From Blastomussa wellsi (taxonomy: Eukaryota; Cnidaria; Anthozoa; Scleractinia; Plerogyridae), in NCBI GenBank assembly GCA_947652115.1, contig OX393570.1, positions 11,151,837 through 11,215,836 on the forward strand: a stretch of DNA of 64,000 nt, in the 5' to 3' direction. Position numbers and translations under genes: made by a program. Under the pieces are notes generated by a model. It was not told the origin of the DNA. It was given only the letters and a program-made list of their open reading frames with translations, and ran no database searches. Position 1 is the stretch's first letter; every line of letters begins with the position of its first letter. Shown piece after piece: positions 1 through 10,890 of this stretch.

Positions 1-151
1 ATAATTGAGTTGCTTTAATATAATAACAAGTATGAAAATCTATAATTGGGTTACAATGACAGGTGGTTGTCGAAAATCGGTTGTTGATTACCTCCTCCTT
101 CCTCAGTTGTAATGTCTGAGGATAAGGTGTTATTTGTTTGACCCTGACTTT

Positions 152-336
152 TTTGGTGTGCATGTCCCACGCTGTAGGACTTATACTAATCAACAGCTTT
201 TTTTACTAGTGTGTGTCCCACGGTGTGGAACTCATGCTAATCAACAGCTTTTATTTTTTTTTTTTGGCGTGTGTGTCCCACGGCGTGGGACTTGTGCAAA
301 TCAACAGCTTCTATTTTTGTGTACCATGCAGTAGGA
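152..336. repeat. Short tandem repeat, about 60-bp unit, 3-4 copies
   Basis: Three successive units each carry a GTGTGxxTCCCACG core followed by a GTGGGAC-like half, so every unit contains a small palindrome, then a run reading ATCAACAGCTT and a T-rich spacer. A degenerate fourth unit ends near 336. The open frames across it are a by-product of the repetition. Confidence 0.75.
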
Positions 337-691
337 TTTTTATTAAAAAATCTTCAAATACACTTAATTTCACGTACTTTTCAATATCTAACTTCAATGC
401 AGACTAAATTTAACTAAAAAGAGATTGTTCCTCATCACAAATATTCTTGATTTTCTTAAAGTTGCTCTTGAAGAAACGAATAGGTAACTTAGAATACATT
501 AACTTGTTGTTCTTTTCTACTAAATTAAAAAAAAATAATTAAAATATAAGCTTGACCTCGCAAATGACTTGTTGTCTTCAACAGCTGTCATTTTTTCCCT
601 GAAATATCTTTCAGTCTTTTTAAAATCTGTCCTTGTAAGCATGAGTAGTAAACAAGACGTTTTTTATACATCTCTCTCAGCCGAGTGAAGT
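337..691. other. No gene seen
   Basis: AT-rich non-coding sequence. If the upstream minus-strand exons form a gene, this is its 3' flank or UTR. Nothing else is recognisable. Confidence 0.5.
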
Positions 692-1048
692 TCACAATAA
701 TGTGTTTAAGCATGTGTCTTCATTGTGTAAAATGAGTTCTATTCCTGAGTAATCCTTAAATCGCTCAGAAGTTTGAATACTGACTTTTAGTTTTTGTTTT
801 ACACTCTCAGCATTGCTGGATGTTGATGGTCTTTCTTTCAGCTTTAAAACCAAATCAGGCAACAGCTCCTCAGTGAGGTTTAGTTCAGGGTAAATCTTTG
901 CCAACTCTTTGTATAGCGATTTAACCTCTTCACTGCCCTTTGAAGCATTCACGAGCACATTTCCCAGCTTCCCAAGATCAGTTTGAAAGGATAAAACCGC
1001 ATCTTGTCCATTTTTTGTTCTAACCAAACGACAAGAATTGTCTAGTCC
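692..1048 (-). CDS. Probable terminal (cytoplasmic-tail) exon of an Ig/FN3 membrane protein
   Basis: On the minus strand a good 3' splice site (TTTTCCAG) precedes GGACTAGAC, and 119 codons stay open to a stop at 692-694. The length is a multiple of three if the exon starts in phase 0. The peptide is charged and helical-looking, rich in Leu, Lys and Glu (for example ELNLTEELLPDLVLKLKE), with no Cys-rich or membrane segment and no domain I can name. Its phase matches the end of the candidate membrane exon at 2178-2260. Role as a cytoplasmic tail is inferred from position only. Confidence 0.5.
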   Translation of the reverse strand, partial: GLDNSCRLVRTKNGQDAVLSFQTDLGKLGNVLVNASKGSEEVKSLYKELAKIYPELNLTEELLPDLVLKLKERPSTSSNAESVKQKLKVSIQTSERFKDYSGIELILHNEDTCLNTLL

Positions 1049-2177
1049 CTGGAAAATGTAGCAACTGAATAGATTTTTAAGTGTGTTGTAATAATATTAA
1101 GCTTGTTTCCATAGAAACACAGCTAAATATTTGCTGTGAGAATTTAGTAGAATGGGTACACGTGGGCATTAATAAGCACAAGACATGCATGAGTACATGT
1201 GCATGGCGGCGGGAAACCACAGTGTTAATTAATGACAACATAGAGAACCTTCTGGAGCATGAAAAGGTCTGTTGTCTTTTGTAAATAGGAAACTGCATCA
1301 GACTGGTCATGTCTTCTCTTGTTCTTTTAAACACTGAACAACTTTGCGTGTTATATCCCTCACCTCTCTAGAGCATGTCGGTGTGAAATATTCATTCATA
1401 TGAAAATACATATAATGCGTTAATACAATCATGATTTAAATCATGATTTAAACTGGACAAGGCTGTGGTCGCCAGCTGTCGTGCTGCCTGCCTTGCCTCT
1501 CTTTCTCTTCTATATGAACAAGGGATCGATAAATTATCTCATGAAATGACACCTTAGACGGCTCAGAACGGGCAAAAAATAGCACACAAGACTCATTTAA
1601 CATTTCACCCCAACGTTTATTGAACATGTAGGATAAACTTAGTATTTAGAGCAAATTGCAGCCAACTTAATTATGTACATCTATATTTCTTTTGCAACCG
1701 CCATTGATCGGTGTCACGCAACCAACTCAAACATCAGGTGGTCCGCCTGTGACTAAACGAGGCAAAATTTTGGAGCCGAGTTTAGTGTAAAAATGGCTTT
1801 CAGCGATAAGAAAGCAAATTGCATGCAAAACTGTCGCAGAACCCTCATCATCTGTGTGTGAAAAACAAGTTTCTGATTTTATTCAGAAACATTTTATGTC
1901 TGCAACAAATGTTTCCGTGTTTGCACACGCAACAAATCGTTATGAGTAACAATGTGTTTGTAACGATGTGCCCTTGTTTGCCACTGCTTTAATACCCTAT
2001 ACAGCGTAGAATTGCAATCCTTTCTTTATTTTTATCTATTCTTTTATATACACATGCACATTTTAACGAGTTCGTAGTAGTTACTGGCTGTTTACATGTT
2101 TAAATAAATAAATGGACTGATTGATTGGTTGATAAAGAAACCAACTAAAATAATAAAATGAAACAAGTCAAACTTAC
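1049..2177. other. Intron-like AT-rich stretch
   Basis: No coding potential. It holds a tandem ATCATGATTTAAATC duplication near 1430-1452. At 1755-1830 there is a stretch resembling one arm of the large palindrome at 31681-31856 (GGAGCCGAGTTTAGTGT, then GCTTTCAGCGA), so it is a dispersed repeat fragment. Confidence 0.45.
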
Positions 2178-2260
2178 CAACTATTGCAGAGAAAGAACGG
2201 TCGTGGGCACAAAAATACCCAATATGAAAGAAAGTCCACAGTAGGTTGCAGCACTTATCG
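2178..2260 (-). CDS. Candidate transmembrane exon with in-frame amber codon
   Basis: The exon is bounded on the minus strand by a strong acceptor (TTTTTCTTTTGCTCATAG) and a strong donor (GTTG/GTAAGT). Entered in phase 1, as the preceding exon 2696-2827 requires, it encodes a hydrophobic segment (ISAATYCGLSFILGIFVPTT) typical of a single membrane span. It leaves in phase 0, which is what the tail exon at 692-1048 needs. However, the next-to-last codon of the exon is TAG, so the chain would stop right after the membrane span. An alternative upstream acceptor (TTGTAG) gives another open frame without the stop but does not fit the tail exon phase. Confidence 0.4.
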
Positions 2261-2695
2261 CTATGAGCAAAAGAAAAAGTGAGCACTACAACCTTGGCAG
2301 TCTAAAACTGAGGATGAAACATTTTTCCAATTAGCCCTCTGCATGCATTGCTTGCCTTGTTTAAAGGGTGGCTTGGTGTGGATTGGAGAGTGACTTGCTC
2401 ACCAGGAACGACTTTTTGCCATACCACAAATAGAACCTTACATGTGACGTTTGGGCAAAGGGTTATCAGAGATGTGCTCTTATGTGGACTTAAACGCAAA
2501 GTGCAAAATTCAAAAATGGCAATGACCAATCTCTAAGTTTGTGGTCTAGGGTACGTGGCATGTAGCAGGCCCTGGAGATGAGCAAAACGGATTGGAATGC
2601 ATGGTCCATCAAGTAATTGGGTACTAGTAAATTTGTTCACCTTTAACAAGACACTTATCGGCATATTTGTATAGAAAAGATATCAGTGACCTTAC

Positions 2696-2827
2696 CTATT
2701 GTAGCCTGCATCCCAGACAGCCTAAACCGCCAGTATAGACCATCTGCGCAAAAGCTTCTTCCGTAATCCTGCTTTTTGCAAGGATCTCTGTATTCATTTC
2801 TGATTGGATATTTGTCTTGCGTGCTTT
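2696..2827 (-). CDS. Short Cys-containing exon (44 codons, phase 1-1)
   Basis: An acceptor TTCCATTCTCAG and a donor ATAG/GTAAGG bound 132 nt that stay open in the phase the neighbouring exons demand. The peptide has two Cys in a short hydrophilic stretch (DPCKKQDYGRSFCADGLYW). No domain is recognised; it would sit between the FN3-like domain and the membrane span as a juxtamembrane segment. Exon status rests on splice sites and phase agreement, not homology. Confidence 0.5.
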   Translation of the reverse strand, partial: KARKTNIQSEMNTEILAKSRITEEAFAQMVYTGGLGCLGCRLQ

Positions 2828-3268
2828 CTGAGAATGGAAATATTATAGCCCCAAGAAATGTCTAGCTTGTAGAAAATGCTTTAGCTTGATTTTGTTTTTC
2901 TCAACTTTTTTCAACAAATTTGACAGCATGGTATTCAACAAGAAATCTGAAGAGACAACATAGATCTTTGCAAACCTGCACGAGATCGGAACAAGCTTTT
3001 GGGAGCCATTGCGCAGAAGGACTATACCAAGGATGATGTGGCATGTCCAGCTGCAACGCAGGCTAACCTATTATTGCTCATATGCTAACCAGAGGATCAT
3101 TCAATTGGCAAAGTTACAAAACGAAAACAATAGTTGTAAATATATCTTTCCAACATTATTGCTTACCTAACTACAACTTGGGACTTATTCATTCATGTTC
3201 ATTATACATTTAATGAACATCCACCACTTGCTACAGTGTATTTCCTGTCAAGCCACAAAAACACTTAC
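2828..3268. other. Intron-like sequence
   Basis: AT-rich sequence without coding signal between two candidate exons. Confidence 0.4.
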
Positions 3269-3544
3269 CTAGTGTACGGGGTATGCCCTTCCTTATGACT
3301 CCAGTCTCACCAACTGCCACAATTTGAATACTTATATTCACAGGATTTGGTTTATTATTTGAATCTGCGAAGTTTAAGCTGCTGTACACAATCTCAATTG
3401 AGGTTCTCGGATGGTCTACAATAAGGCTCGTATCATCAATAATACCACTTTCATCAGTTATTCTACATATGTAGTTCCAAGCATAATTTACTGGATGCCA
3501 ACTGAATTCATTGCCTCTGATGGACATTCCGATGACATCCTCTC
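3269..3544 (-). CDS. Exon encoding an FN3-like extracellular domain
   Basis: The minus-strand exon has an acceptor (TTTTTTACAG) and donor (CTAG/GTAAGTG) and is exactly 92 codons, phase 1 at both ends, the usual signature of a shuffled extracellular domain. The peptide has an early Trp (FSWHPV), a Tyr/Cys-containing strand (WNYICRITDES), alternating hydrophobic strands, and a late strand NISIQIVAVGETG that resembles strand F/G of fibronectin type III domains. An Ig-like fold cannot be excluded since one Cys is present. Partner exons: Ig-like exons far to the right on the same strand and the membrane exon downstream. Confidence 0.6.
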
Positions 3545-4001
3545 CTGTAAAAAACACAATGTATTTTAAGAGTTGTTGCATGCCTATACTAAATACACCA
3601 TAATACAAACACTGGTTTGTATCACTGACTGGAAAAATTGAAATTTTTTTAAAAATATTTTTTGAAGCTCACAATACTTACATTACCTACAAATAACAGT
3701 ACAAATTACATACATTATTAACAAAGAAATTATGCACAATTATATTCTATTTACAATAACAGAGTTGCTTACGCTGCGTTGCCGGATACTCAAAACTACG
3801 AAGAAAAAACATACGAAACACTAACATAAACACATGCAGAGCAATTTTAAAAGAAGAAAAAGTTTTTCGGGTAAAACAGGAATGCACAATATAAAGGTTA
3901 AATTTCCAGCTCAAAGGAGAAAAGAAATAATAAAAAATATTTTTAAGGTGACTCGATCGAATTTTGAGGGACGATACCTTGAGGAGCTAGTTTACCACCA
4001 T

Positions 4002-4600
4002 AGAGTATCCGGCAGAAAATCGATTGCTCCAGGTGTAATAGAGAAAGATCAAAGTTTCAGATGAAGTTCAATTTATCGTGATTGGAGTTACCATAGCAAC
4101 GTAGTGACGTCATGCCCCACTTTACTCGAGACAACAACGCAAAATAACACTTCACTCCTGTTGATATTCAAGCCACTGTTTTCAGAAATCGAATAGAACG
4201 ATTTTGCTAAGATTTTCACCAAACGTAATTGGATGCTATTCAATTTATTTCAGACCAAAGTCATCTGACATGAGGCCTGGTGAACAAACGTTTTAATAGC
4301 ATTTCAGGAACTTATACGCTTTTGTTGTATTTTAACACCTTAAAACTTCGCCATTAATTTTCTCGAAATCGCTCTTATAAAAATTCTTCAAATTTGGCAG
4401 ACCTCAAGAATAGTATGTCAGGTCAAAGATCCAGGAAGGGTTTTTCCAAAATTATCTCTTAGTGACAAGTTATTCAGTCTCGAGTAAAGTGGGGCAGGAG
4501 GTCACTACGTTGCTACGGTAACTCCGATCACGATAAAACGTATTTCTTTTGATCTTTCTCTAGTGCACTTGGAGCAATCGATTTTCTGTCGGATACTCTT
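4002..4600. mobile_element. Foldback/MITE element with about 130-bp inverted arms
   Basis: The left arm (4002-4137) and right arm (about 4473-4600) are imperfect reverse complements. Both contain the GAGTATCCGGCAGAAAATCG end, a GATCAAAG block, the GTTACCATAGCAACGTAGTGAC block and the CCCCACTTTACTCGAGA block. The central 330 bp is unrelated. Non-autonomous; no clear target duplication seen. The small plus ORF inside the left arm is incidental. Confidence 0.75.
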
Positions 4601-5223
4601 GCTGCTCAAAGTTGAAAGGTATTGTCACTCAAAAATCCGATCAAGCAACCTTAAAATATATAATTGAAAATTTACAGGTACATGTAAATCGTAATATACA
4701 TCATGTAAATCTAATTTACTGGTACATTCTACGTAAATTTAAATTTACAAGTTGGGGTTTTGTAAAATTAAATTTACATGAAATTTATGTTTTAAAAGAC
4801 CATGGAAATTACATGCAAATAATGATTTACACGGTCCTTTACAAGCTTGTTCCCAGGGTCTCTCATCTTCCAGCCCTCCTGGAGTAAGACAGGAGAGACC
4901 CTAGCACAGGCTGGTCATGTGGCTGCCAGAACCTGGGAGATTACAAAAAAATCGTTAGAGGGAGGGGCAGCCCAGTATGAATTTTCTCTATACTGAGACT
5001 ACGGGAGTGAAGAAGGTGTTGCCACCAAAATAAACACAGTACAGCAAAATTATTTCCGTTGATAATCTGTTGAAAGCGCCAAAAACGCGTCCAATCTTCG
5101 ACAGAAAATGAAGGTTAGGAAAGGAAATATGTTTATATTGCCACAGTATTCGTTCCACCACTCCGCTAGTTATACAATTTTTGTCCACATGATAATTATG
5201 TTGTCAACAAAATTGTGACACCT
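4601..5223. other. No gene seen
   Basis: AT-rich non-coding DNA. A GGGTCTCTC...GGAGAGACCC inverted motif at about 4857-4902 is the only structure. Confidence 0.4.
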
Positions 5224-5830
5224 CATCTATTTTTCAGTCAGATAATAATAATAGTAATAATAATTATAACCAATATTATAATTATAACAAGGACCTTCCC
5301 AGCATCCTTTGCACCTGGAATTTTATAATGTCAAACAATTGTGTCAGTTTCAAGCCTGGAATTGCAATTCACCATGCGAACATATCAAGTTCCCAACAGT
5401 AGATGTTGTTTGCAAACTCGGGGTGATGGCATCATCAGTCACATGACGGTTTTGTAGGAACAAATAAGGCTAAAATGGAAATTAGTTGACAAATTTTCAA
5501 GTATAGTTTTGTCGTGCATTAAGACATGGCCATCAGACTTCTGGCATTTTAAATTTAAGGGGGCTATGAACAAGCGAAAAAGAGCGGGGGTGGGCAAAAG
5601 TGTATACCTTCCTTCCATTGAAACGTAGAGTAGCAAGCAACTGCATGTTGTTAGATATTTATACGAAGATACACTGTTCTTAAGCTTGAAGTTGTGATAT
5701 CATAGATCATGTGATCAGGACACAGACTTTTTCAAATAGCTTAAAAACTGTTTCACCACATTAATCTGAGTTATTTTACATCTAGATTGTAGATTTTCAG
5801 ATATATTTGAAAAGGGCCACTATTATTCTT
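5224..5830 (+). repeat. Dispersed repeat, copy 1 (inverted partner at 53680-54310)
   Basis: The stretch begins with an (AAT)n/AATTATAAT tract and ends near ATTTTACATCTAGATTGTAGATTTT. The same blocks occur in reverse complement at 53680-54310: the CCTTCCCAGCATCC block, the CACCATG...CATATCAAGTTCCC block, the CATGTGATCAGGA region and the TCTAGATTG block. Non-coding, unclassified interspersed repeat. Confidence 0.65.
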
Positions 5831-6471
5831 CTGTCAAAAAACATGCCAGTGCAAATTGCAGATCAAAAATTGAATTGCTTCCTGTTTAAACTGTATATGA
5901 CATGAAAAATATTTTCTTCTTATTTAAAAGTCCTTTCAAAATTCAGAAGAATGGCATTTTTCTTTGTGAAATATCTTTTCTCGTTTTAGAGATAATTGAC
6001 TTTTTTATATTATGCAAATTAGATCAGTGATGATGTCAGCTGATTTGAATGGTAAAATACTGAATAAGCAATATCTCTAAAACTGTTGATGCAGTGTTCT
6101 TGAAACTTGGCACCACAAATGGGCATCACAAAAGAAACAAAATGATACCTTTAGTGCCGTTGCCATGACAACAGTTTTGCAGCTGGTACTGTCATAATAA
6201 AAACTGAAATTCACAGTTTTTGCTTAAACCAAGAATCATCTACCAGAGCCAATCCAATGATGGGAATTGAGACAATATGGGAACTATGTCCATCTCACTT
6301 TAGACGTTGCAAATGGAGATATTTGGTTTTTTGACAGAGAGAGACTGGAGCTGAAAGAGTTGCTATGATAACAATGCTAAGGGTGCCATTTTCTTTCTTT
6401 TGGGATGCACATTTGTGTTGCCAAGATTCAAGAACACTGCAACAATAGTTTTAGAGATGTTGTTACTGCCG

Positions 6472-7152
6472 CAGCGAGTGAGCATGAAGCGCATGTGCAG
6501 TCGATTACACCAAAGTAGGTTATGCCAATGTCGGCTTTTTCGGCTATTTTTGTCGGCTCTTTCTAACCAATAGTTATTTGTCGTTTAGCTTGGATTTTGG
6601 TTTCTTTTGCTGTTAAGAAAAACGTTTATCAGATGACATGTGCCTTTCTTTGGTCAAGTCGAAATTTTACGTTTCGTTCTTGATCGATCGGCTGATTGCT
6701 GGAGGAAAAGAGCATAACACGTGCATTCCGGGCTCGGTATATTTTGTTTTGGATTTTTGAAAACTGAAAGAAACAAAAACTATCCAGATATTCGCTGGGT
6801 AAAAATGCCTTTTTAATATAAATGTAGACGAGATTCTTGGATTCAGAAGAAAGCATGAGCAAAGGTCACGAAAGCATGACAAAAACGCTGCTGTCGAAAG
6901 TTATCCATAAAACCTTGGGATTTTACAACCTCGTTTAATAGCTTGTATTTTGAGGTGACTCCCTGTGATCAACCATTTCAAATCCGGCCCTTCTGGCAAA
7001 CCAAGTTTCGATTTACTGTAGAAGCTGACTTGTGATAATTTCTTTCACGTACACAACATGCAAATTTATGTGATCATTGCGCTGTTATTAACGAAAGGAA
7101 GAAAGTGTTCACCTCTGATGGTGTCTTTATTTTAGATTGTTGATAATGCTTT

Positions 7153-7191
<39 letters not shown>

Positions 7192-7795
7192 ATTTACAAT
7201 TGCGAGCCGATAGGCGAGCAATTGTAAAGCCCATACAGATCGGACGCGAATGTTTTATCGTACTTGTGAAATGAAAACAATAAATTGAATGCAAAGTATT
7301 GTTATTCGATTCCATTGTGCTTTGCATTTTAATCAGTAAAGATCTGTATCAAAAGTTAATAAATACTAATCAGCTGAGCAGGAGTTTGTATCAAAAGTTA
7401 ATTCTACTCTTGATTTGTATTGGGGTTTACAGAGCATTCATGTGACCTAAATAGTACCTTTGCATTGGATCTACTCCTTATGAATTATTAATGAATTTTA
7501 CAACTCAAGTTTCGTATTTGTAATGGAAGTAATAAATTTTAGCAGTTTCGATTTAAAAGCAATTTTGAGTTTGCTCGGCTGCTCGCACACAACGCACTGT
7601 CTGTTGTGAAGTCAAAATATCCCGTGAAGCACTCTACGCAAGCGATATTCCTGGTGTTATTTTCAATTTTGAGATTGCTTTCATTCACGATTCGTATTTG
7701 TGACGAACGCAATAAAGTCTAATAAGTTTCGATTCATGTTTGCTCGCACGTAAAACGAGCAAATTCAATGCGCTGTCTGTCAGCTCAAATGCAAA
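6472..7795 (+). repeat. Dispersed repeat, copy A (copy B at 62697-63650)
   Basis: Long collinear similarity to 62697-63650, from GAGTGAGCATGAAGCG through the CAGTCGATTACACCAAAGTAGG block, TTTTTGTCGGCTCTTTCTAACC, GAGCATGAGCAAAGGTCACG, and to CTGTCAGCTCAAATGCAAA. Copy A has an extra palindromic insert at 7179-7241. No protein coding is apparent; minus-strand ORFs here are not supported. Confidence 0.7.
7179..7241. repeat. Palindrome
   Basis: GATCTGTATGGGC and TTACAATTGC are followed, after a short GAGCCGATAGGCGA centre, by their reverse complements. It could form a hairpin with arms of about 24 bp. Confidence 0.75.
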
Positions 7796-8555
7796 ATGAA
7801 AATTTTATCACTAGTTACTATAAGGAAACCTAACGTTGCGAACAAAACATCAATTGCTCAACTAAATCTTCGAACTTTTGTTCCATAACCAGTGAAAACA
7901 CTCACAAGATAATTTTTCCTGTAATTTATGCCAAAATTTCAGTTTCATTGAGTTTCTTATGATCATAGTTTGTAGTTTTACAACATTGATAGTCACTGTT
8001 AAGAGGCATCAGTTATATCAACAGCGAAATGTTGATCTTACAATGTTAATAGCTGACAACAAATGCTTGTTTTATAGTTTTATTAAAGAGTTTTTTCTGT
8101 ACTGTCCTATGCAGAATGCTGATACTTGGGGGGCCGTTCAAATTTTTATGGAAGACGGGTGGTATAAGATGGGAAGCTTGACAGTAATTGTGCCTTACGC
8201 TTCAAATTTGACTTCGAATTAGCATAGTTATAAGAATAGAATCTCACATCTCTTCATTGTTCCAAGCAGACAAGATAGTACAGCTCATCAAGTTACTGCT
8301 AGTACAGTTATTTCATCCTCCCCTTTGTCAGCATCTTTACCATTTAGGTATACTAGTTTATTCAGTATGTTACCATTTTTTAGTTCAAACCAGCTGACAT
8401 CATCACTGATCTAATTTGCATAATAGAAAAATGTTAATATCCCTAACACGAAACAAATTATTTAAAAAAGAAACACGCCATTCTCCTGAATTTTGAAAGG
8501 CCTTTCAAATAAGAAGAAAATATTTTTCATGTCATATACACTTTAATGGATTTTT

Positions 8556-9282
8556 AACCATCGGTTGAAAGGAAAACTTGAAAGGTTTGAATGTACGCTC
8601 TTTTCAATGGCGTTGACAGTTTCTCTGTATTTCAAGTTCATGGCTAAATAGGCATCATTTATGAAAATTCCAATCATTCCATTTTGCTGTACAGATAAGG
8701 GTTCTAGCTTTTTTTGTGATTGTTGTTTTGGTGGAAGGAGTTTTGCGCGGACAAGTATGTTCTTGAGCGATTTTTCCTGTACGCTACGATCAGATTGTTT
8801 TTAAATATTTTAGCGAGGCCCGGCTGGTTTTGTATTAGGTACCAGCATTTCATTAGAATCTTTTTAAGATTCGGTAAAGCTGGGTTGTAAATGGTGCCAA
8901 ACGGTAAACACTCATTAGTTTTCTTTGGTTTGGACTGAAGAGCCTCATTTCTCTTTGAGAATTGAACTTCGTTAAATGCACTTTCAACGAGTGATTCGGG
9001 ATAGCCTCAGTTGTAGAGCCTTAGTTTGAAGTCTCAGTTATAGTTCTCAACATTCTCTTGAACTGAGTAAGTCCGTAGGAGGCGAAGTGTTTCTCCTTTA
9101 ATAAAACCCTTTTTAGTATTTAAAGAATGACAGGAGAAGAAGTGAGTATAGTGGAACATTTCGATCGGTTTGAAGGGAGTACGTACGTCTAGTAGTTTGG
9201 GAGTTGAAAAGCGAGGTCTTTTGAAGACCTCTGTGTCAAGAAAAACAGCATTTGTAGATGACAACTCATATGCCCAAAAAAA
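8556..9282. other. No gene seen
   Basis: Non-coding. The ORFs present are short and unremarkable. Confidence 0.4.
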
Positions 9283-10130
9283 AAAAGGGTCGCAGAGTGG
9301 AGCCCCATACCCATAGAAATAGGAGAACAAAGCACGCATTCAAACTACAAACAGGAGAACCATGCCTATCAATTTTCATGGTCAAAATGGCAAGCGGCAC
9401 GACTCGTGGGCGTGTGCAAAATACGTACGTACGAACGTCCGTATGTATGATGTCGCCCCAAATATCAATATGGCGGCCACATAGTCTAAACAGGAGAGCT
9501 TGGGCTGGATAACATTTTTGATTTTTGGAGGTTACCACAAGCTTAGATCAGTGACATTTTATGGTTAATTGACAGCTGTCAAAAAAAGGTATCCACTGAC
9601 CAGTATTACAAGACCATATCGCGGGCTCAGGTCAGGACTCCTCGAGGTAATGTGTTCACCGTTGGTCAGGTATGTCATGCAATTGTATCATGGGCTCAGG
9701 TTGGACAGGCACATCATTGGATCGTGGGCTTAAGTCCAAATTATAGCGGAGCTCCAACGGCCCAAAGGGCCGCCAAGCGGAGCCCCATACTCGTATGGGA
9801 AGGAAAACAAAACCCATGAGTTGATTTTCTCATGGTCATCATGGCTAGCGGTATTGCTTGTGGGCGCGTACGCACGACGACAGAATCGCGCAACATGGCG
9901 GACATAAATAGCTATGCCTGGTTGTCAGCCTTATGAGCTTCCATCTTGTTATAGGGCATCCATGTTATGGTCAATTGACAGCTGTCAAATAGAGGTATCC
10001 GCTGACCAGATCGCAGGCTCAGGTTAGAACTAGAGGTAACATGTTCTTTTGAAGTTGACCACTGACCAGGCATTGGTTTTCTTCATTGATCACAGGCTCA
10101 GCGCCGATTTTATGGTAATTCTTAGCAGAA
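9283..10130. repeat. Two related repeat copies, direct
   Basis: Copies at about 9290-9720 and 9775-10130 share GGAGCCCCATAC, a block with GGTCATxATGGC(A/T)AGCGG, GTGGGCGxGT, ATGGCGG, and GGTCAATTGACAGCTGTCAAA followed by GGTATCC and CTGACCAG. Weaker pieces recur near 11225-11340, and TGGAGCTC(C/T)GCTTTTAGGCTT recurs at 10202 and 12212. Non-coding interspersed repeat family. Confidence 0.6.
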
Positions 10131-10544
10131 ATTCTGCAATTGGAGTTGACGTTTTTAATTACTATTTATTTCAGAGAAATTATTAAGAACCAGCAAAAAT
10201 ATGGAGCTCTGCTTTTAGGCTTCGCTAAATCTATATATTATTTTTTCCTTGGGTTCACTTTCAGCATTCCGGTTTGATTTAATCATTTTCTACTGTCGTT
10301 CCTCAGCAGAATTTCTGCAATTGGAGCTGAGTTTTAATAGTGGAGCTCCATCGCGAAAAAGCACATGGAAAGAAGCAAAGATTAATGATTTTTAGTAAGA
10401 AAGGACGGTCCGACAAAACAAGAAATGAAGTAGCGAGGTACAGCTAGAAAGAGACCAGCAGGAAAAGTGCCAACAAAGCACTGTCAAAGAATACATCAGG
10501 AGGAAGAAGAGCAAGTCGACCGAGGGATGCTGAAGAAGTCACGC

Positions 10545-10890
10545 TCGTGTCATGTTGATAAACTCGTCTTTCATGTATAATTTACCGAGCTGAAAACTTA
10601 CCATCACCCTCATTTGCCACAACTCATGATGAAATCGACATTGCTGGACCTAGCAGTATGCGGGACGCATGTCACATAAGAACTCAGTAAAAATGACCTA
10701 GCTCTCCAGGAGTTCTCGTAGCTCAGTGGATAGAGCGCCCGCCCGGTGTTCGGGAGGTCATGGGTTCGATTTCTGTCGGGGACTCAGAATTTTTCTTTGT
10801 CCCACGCTCATGTCATGTTGATAAACTCGTCTTTCATGTATAATTTACCGAGCTGAAAATTTACCATCACCCTCATTTGCCACAACAAGG
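10545..10890 (+). repeat. tRNA-like satellite unit (about 1.3 units, plus orientation)
   Basis: A tRNA-like core lies at 10709-10785 with an A-box-like TAGCTCAGTGGATAGAGC and a B-box-like GGTTCGATTTC. It is bracketed by two copies of the flank beginning CACGCTC(G/A)TGTCATGTTGATAAAC. The same unit occurs as a minus-strand tandem array at 50222-51390. It is a SINE/tRNA-derived repeat rather than a functional tRNA gene. Confidence 0.7.

Larger units (their letters stand above)
5890..8555. mobile_element. Large element framed by inverted repeats about 160 bp long
   Basis: Sequence at 5890-6050 (TGACATGAAAAATATTTTCTTC ... ATGCAAATTAGATCAGTGATGATGTCAGCTG) reappears in reverse complement at about 8390-8555. 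The interior contains the unrelated dispersed repeat at 6472-7795, so this may be a foldback element that received an insertion. No transposase is recognisable. Confidence 0.55.
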
